A stretch of DNA of 64,000 bases, taken from the NCBI RefSeq assembly GCF_001445575.1, contig NZ_CP013200.1, forward strand, positions 4,258,480 through 4,322,479. Direction: 5' to 3'. The first letter of the stretch is position 1; every line of letters begins with the position of its first letter. This document shows positions 53,786-64,000 of the stretch, piece by piece. Under the pieces are notes generated by a model, which saw only the letters and a program-made list of their open reading frames with translations, was not told where the DNA came from and searched no databases. This DNA is from Arthrobacter alpinus (lineage in GTDB: Bacteria; Actinomycetota; Actinomycetes; Actinomycetales; Micrococcaceae). A program made the position numbers and the translations under genes.

Positions 53786-55230
53786 GGCTCTCCGTGGTTC
53801 GTGGTGAATTCTGGTTTCGTGTCCTTGAACAAAGGTGGCTCGTAGCCCTGTTGTGATGGATGTTCTGACGCATTCATCGATGACAGGACTACGAGCCTTG
53901 AATGAGCTTACTTTGGTGCACCCTGATGCTGCCACCACGATATTCAATCTGGACGACTACCGTGTCCTAGAAACCCAGACGCTGAGTTTTGGCCAACGCA
54001 GGATCCATATTGAAAGCACCGTTGAATCCGGGTGCCCAGGATGCGGCGTCATCAGCACCCGTCGCCATTCCGGCCGGCAACAACGCGTCCGCGATATCCC
54101 TGTGGCTGGTCCGGTGGAAGTTGTCTGGGCCAAGCGCCGGCTGTTTTGCGACGAGTCATTGTGCCCGCGCAAAACGTTCTTTGAAGCCACGATAGAGGTC
54201 CCGGCCAGGTCACGTACTACGAGCCGGCTCCGTAGCGCTCTCGTGCGAGCAGTCATTGACTCTGGCCGCGCCGCAACGGAAACCGCCACCGCTCACGGCG
54301 TCTCCTGGTGGTTGGTGCAAAAGGCGCTGAACTTGGCTGCAACGAAGCTTCCCAGCGTGGATCTGCTGCGCCCGCGGATGCTGGGGATCGATGAACACCG
54401 TTTCCGGTCCGTCCGTTTCTTCAAGGACCCGGAAACTAAGCTATGGCAGCGGATTGAACCGTGGATGACCACGATTGTTGACCTAGATACGAGCCAGATC
54501 CTTGGCGTTGTTGACGGCCGTGACCACACAGGAGTCGGAGCATGGCTGATCAAACGCCCCCTGGAGTGGCGGCTCGGAGTTCAAGTCGTCGCCATTGATC
54601 CCTCAGCAGCATTCCGCAAAGCCTTGAGGATGTGGCTACCCCGAACCGCCGTTTCTGTTGACCATTTCCACTTGATCCAGCTGGCGAATCAGGCCCTGAC
54701 CGAGGTCCGCCAGCAACTCTCCCATCAGGTGCGGGGTCGTCGTGGCCGGGCTGTGGATCCGGCGTGGGCGCACCGGATGCTGCTCCTACGCGCCGGCGAT
54801 TCACTTTCCGATCAGGCCCGGGCCCGGTTGGAGAAAGTCTTCGCCACCGACGATCCGACCGGGAAACTCAAGGCAGCGTGGGATGTGAAGGAACAAGTGC
54901 GGACACTGCTGCGTACCGGCTCCTTGGAAGACGCCGAACTAGCCAAGGAAGACCTCGAGCGGCTGGTGAAGGAATCAAAGCAGCCCGAGACGACCAGGCT
55001 GTGGCGGACCATCTGCCGCTGGTGGAAAGAGATCGAGGTCCTCATCGTCACCGGTGCCACTACAGGAAAAGTCGAAGCCAACAACACCAGCATCAAACAC
55101 ATCAAGAGGACCGGGCGTGGCTTCGTCAATAGCACCAACTACACAACTCGTATTATGCTCAGGAGCGCCGCCCGAACAGCGGTGAATCATCCATGACAAC
55201 AATGGAATTCACCACGAACCGCGGAGAGCC
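53786..55230 (+). mobile_element. ISL3-family insertion sequence, complete
   Basis: 1445 bp bounded by 26-bp inverted repeats (53786-53811, beginning GGCTCTCCGTGGTTCG; and 55205-55230) that differ at one base, and flanked by the 8-bp duplication CTTTAAAT. One transposase gene. Family assignment rests on the transposase and the 8-bp duplication. The empty target is present in the second rRNA unit, so insertion came after the duplication. Confidence 0.93.
53835..55196 (+). CDS. ISL3-family transposase
   Basis: 453 residues, full length. N-terminal zinc-finger-like part (CPGCGVISTRRHSG ... LFCDESLCPRKTF), a HTH region near 150, and a DDE catalytic core: MLGIDEHRFR, VVAIDPSAAFRKAL, and GKVEANNTSIKHIKR with the Glu. 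No frame breaks, so the element is probably still active. Confidence 0.93.
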   Translation: MARSPVVMDVLTHSSMTGLRALNELTLVHPDAATTIFNLDDYRVLETQTLSFGQRRIHIESTVESGCPGCGVISTRRHSGRQQRVRDIPVAGPVEVVWAKRRLFCDESLCPRKTFFEATIEVPARSRTTSRLRSALVRAVIDSGRAATETATAHGVSWWLVQKALNLAATKLPSVDLLRPRMLGIDEHRFRSVRFFKDPETKLWQRIEPWMTTIVDLDTSQILGVVDGRDHTGVGAWLIKRPLEWRLGVQVVAIDPSAAFRKALRMWLPRTAVSVDHFHLIQLANQALTEVRQQLSHQVRGRRGRAVDPAWAHRMLLLRAGDSLSDQARARLEKVFATDDPTGKLKAAWDVKEQVRTLLRTGSLEDAELAKEDLERLVKESKQPETTRLWRTICRWWKEIEVLIVTGATTGKVEANNTSIKHIKRTGRGFVNSTNYTTRIMLRSAARTAVNHP

Positions 55231-55314
55231 CTTTAAATAGTGGTGGCCACCTTGGGTGGGGGTGGCCTTGAATAGTGGTGTTGGGGGTGTTGTGGTTGTG
55301 GTGTTAAATGTGGG

Positions 55315-55346
55315 GAGGCCCCACACCAGTGTTGGTGTGGGGCCTC
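55315..55346 (-). terminator. terminator hairpin after 5S rRNA, first rrn operon
   Basis: GAGGCCCCACACCA pairs with TGGTGTGGGGCCTC around ACAC, about 18 bases after the 5S end. The same hairpin follows the second 5S gene at 62284-62315. Confidence 0.75.
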
Positions 55347-55363
55347 GACCCTTTTTTACGTGT

Positions 55364-55483
55364 TGTCCGGCGGTGTCCTACTCTCCCACATCCTCACGAA
55401 TGCAGTACCATCGGCGCTGTGGGTCTTAGCTTCCGGGTTCGGAATGGGACCGGGCGTTTCCCCCACGCTATGACCACCGTAAC
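55364..55483 (-). rRNA. rrf: 5S ribosomal RNA, first operon
   Basis: About 120 nt. On the minus strand it starts GTTACGGTGGTCATAGCG, contains CCCATTCCGAACCCGGAAG, and ends with GAGTAGGACACCGCCGGACA. The ends are set by similarity and may be off by a few bases. Confidence 0.93.
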
Positions 55484-55714
55484 TCGTTCCCCAGTTCCAG
55501 TTTCCTGGTTGGGTGGCTTGTTGGGTGCTCTTGGAGCAACAGTATTTTATTATACAGGCTCTTCGTGTTTCTCTTTTCACCAGGAACTGGTGGGTAGAGT
55601 CACAGTAAAGGAACCTGTTTTTTTTGGTTTCAACTTAACAAATCCTTGATGGGTTTGTTGGTTGGGAACCACATAGTGAACGCGAGCATACTCATGTCAT
55701 ATAAGAGTGTGTGT
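55484..55714 (-). other. 23S-5S spacer
   Basis: No tRNA gene seen. Bases 55666-55689 are complementary, with one mismatch, to 59044-59067 beyond the other end of 23S, so the two would form the processing stem of pre-23S RNA. Confidence 0.7.
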
Positions 55715-60965
<5,251 letters not shown>

Positions 60966-62154
60966 AATAACTAAACAGACACACACAATCACACCGGAAA
61001 AAGGTAATGAAAGCATGCACTAAATTCGAAACCAGCTAAACGATCATGCATCACCACAGGGGCGGCAACACACAACCAAATAACCAATTCAATATAAATA
61101 AATTGGTATCAATAAAACTTGGCACACTATTGAGTTCTCAAACAACAACTGCATTCGAGTACTTACTAATCAATATTTCATCATTAGTTTTCATCGTTGC
61201 GATATCCATACTTTATTTCATTTGTATTCATTTTGTCCACTCCGCACCATGTGCGGCTGGTCACTCCATGAATTCCATAAACCCTTATTTCTCATCATTA
61301 TTTAGAACTCAAAAGAGTCATCAAAATCAATGAATTATTTAGGTTGGATACCTGCGAGATGGGAGACTATGAAACTTTGCTTCTTTCGAAGCGGCTCAAC
61401 CTTGCGCAAGCAACAGATAGTAACAATACACAGATACTCGCCCCCACGCAAATCCAGGACGGGCACCCCCACCACCAACGCCAGCGGCCCCGTCATAGCC
61501 ACGGCACAGCCACCCCTTTAAACCCCGCAGTACCGCCGCTTTCAACCCACCACCACCAAGACCCACACACCTAGCGACGAGAACCAACACGCCCGCACTC
61601 CCCCGCACCAGGAACGAACCAGAGAACGATCAAGCCATGGCAACAAGCAACCCCAGCACCTGAATAACCATCACCTAGCCGGCCGGCATTGCTGACTTCC
61701 ACTAAAGAAAACATCCACTAAAGAATGAGGTGGCATGCCACACGGAGAAAATCATCCACCCCTAAAGAGGAATTCCACCCTCACTCCACACACCATGAGG
61801 CCCGATACCTGCCAACTACCCACTACCCTCTACCCACTGGTCACTGGTCACTGGTCACTGGGCCGATTCTTGCCGCCCACTCATCGCAGTACCTCCAGCA
61901 GAGGAACATCCTGGTATGAACAGAACTACGGATTCCACGCCGCTGTACTCCACAGATCCGCCCCGAGCGTCCTGGCCGGCCACCCTGTTGCTTGTGTAGC
62001 TTGAACCCACAGACAACCAAGAAGTACGACGCTCCTTAGCACCCATGACAGCACGGCCTCCACCACGGACTTTAAACAGCAATGGCCACCTAGGCGGGGT
62101 GGCCATCAACGGTGTTGCTCGAAAGAGCCATCACCCGGGTCTGCTTCGGCACAG
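60966..62154 (-). promoter_or_regulatory. 16S leader and upstream region of the first rrn operon
   Basis: About 1.2 kb without a supported gene. Nearest 16S is an AT-rich leader with the conserved actinobacterial element TTGAGAACTCAATAGTGTGC on the minus strand (61114-61146), probably for antitermination or processing. Promoters should lie at 61180-61450, but I cannot fix one. Farther up are a short tandem repeat (CACTGGT, about four copies, 61835-61861) and a hairpin ATGGCCACC/GGGTGGCCAT at 62082-62106. Confidence 0.55.
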
Positions 62155-62207
62155 GCGGTGCCGGTGGTGGGGTAGCTGCTGCTGGGGTGAGCAGAGCGGC
62201 TTTAAAT
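62155..62207 (+). repeat. second copy of the lacI 3' end and empty IS target
   Basis: Matches 53734-53785 and carries CTTTAAAT without the insertion sequence; the match then continues through the 5S terminator, 5S and 23S. Only the last 18 bases of lacI coding sequence are included, so it is a duplication junction rather than a gene. Confidence 0.82.
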
Positions 62208-62283
62208 AGTGGTGGCCACCTTGGGTGGGGGTGGCCTTGAATAGTGGTGTTGGGGGTGTTGTGGTTGTGGTGTTAAATGTGGG

Positions 62284-62315
62284 GAGGCCCCACACCAGTG
62301 TTGGTGTGGGGCCTC
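62284..62315 (-). terminator. terminator hairpin after 5S rRNA, second rrn operon
   Basis: Same GAGGCCCCACACCA/TGGTGTGGGGCCTC stem as at 55315-55346. Confidence 0.75.
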
Positions 62316-62334
62316 GACCCTTTTTTTTACGTGT

Positions 62335-62454
62335 TGTCCGGCGGTGTCCTACTCTCCCACATCCTCACGAATGCAGTACCATCGGCGCTGTGGGTCTTAG
62401 CTTCCGGGTTCGGAATGGGACCGGGCGTTTCCCCCACGCTATGACCACCGTAAC
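62335..62454 (-). rRNA. rrf: 5S ribosomal RNA, second operon
   Basis: Apparently identical to the first 5S copy over its ~120 nt. Confidence 0.93.
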
Positions 62455-62681
62455 TCGTTCCCCAGTTCCAGTTTCCTGGTTGGGTGGCTTGTTGGGTGCT
62501 CTTGGAGCAACAGTATTTTATTATACAGGCTCTTCGTGTTTCTCTTTTCACAGGAACTGGTGGGTAGAGTCACAGTAAAGGAACCTGTTTTTTTTGGTTT
62601 CAACTTAACAAATCCTTGATGGGTTTTGTTGGGAACCACATAGTGAACGCGAGCATACTCATGTCATATAAGAGTGTGTGT

Positions 62682-64000
<1,319 letters not shown>

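Overview
The window looks like the chromosome of a high-GC Gram-positive bacterium of the family Micrococcaceae, most likely Arthrobacter sensu lato. The support is the 16S and 23S sequences, the OtsA/OtsB and DUF4032 genes, and SCO6880/DUF4913-type conjugation genes. The genus is a judgement from reading, not from a search.

Positions 1 to about 36100 form one accessory island, probably an integrative conjugative element (ICE) sitting at the 3' end of a tRNA-Thr gene (36103-36175, minus), with an integrase and excisionase at that end. Its other end lies left of the window. From left to right it carries: (i) a type 1 BREX phage-defence operon on the minus strand (HTH regulator, brxA, brxB, brxC, pglX, pglZ, brxL; brxL runs off the edge); (ii) conjugation genes on the minus strand (ArdC-like antirestriction protein, DUF4913, VirD4/TraG-like, VirB4-like, SCO6880-like, TrbL/VirB6-like, pilin-like); (iii) a 1846-codon STAND/NACHT NTPase with an N-terminal PD-(D/E)XK nuclease-like domain, on the plus strand, apparently defence cargo set between two blocks of conjugation genes; (iv) an NlpC/P60 hydrolase, a membrane protein and a sigma-like factor; (v) several small HTH regulators, an excisionase and a tyrosine integrase. 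I found no relaxase.

The most interesting feature is inside BREX. The methyltransferase gene pglX is built as a DNA switch. Two 691-bp inverted repeats (6516-7206 and 8063-8753) flank 856 bp holding two alternative target-recognition 3' ends, tail to tail. A tyrosine recombinase gene lies next to the left repeat. The conserved C-terminal third of PglX is encoded separately (4077-5057), beyond the recombinase. Inversion would exchange the last ~135 residues of the PglX N-terminal protein and so probably the methylation and defence specificity.

From about 36200 the window is core-like: a membrane-anchored DsbA-like protein, trehalose synthesis (otsA-otsB), a multi-sugar ABC ATPase, a DUF4032 protein, a small orphan gene between intergenic repeats, and a maltose/maltodextrin cluster (malE-malF-malG-amylase-glcD-like on the minus strand; alpha-glucosidase and LacI regulator on the plus strand) with two LacI-type operators.

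From 53734 on there are two rRNA operons in tandem on the minus strand, the second cut by the window edge. Both are preceded by the same fragment of the lacI 3' end, which suggests tandem duplication of a ~7 kb unit. An ISL3-family insertion sequence with an 8-bp target duplication interrupts the first copy; the second shows the empty site. The two 23S copies differ mostly by small indels, mainly in homopolymers, so part of the apparent frameshifting in this window (glcD-like, trbL-like) may be sequence error.
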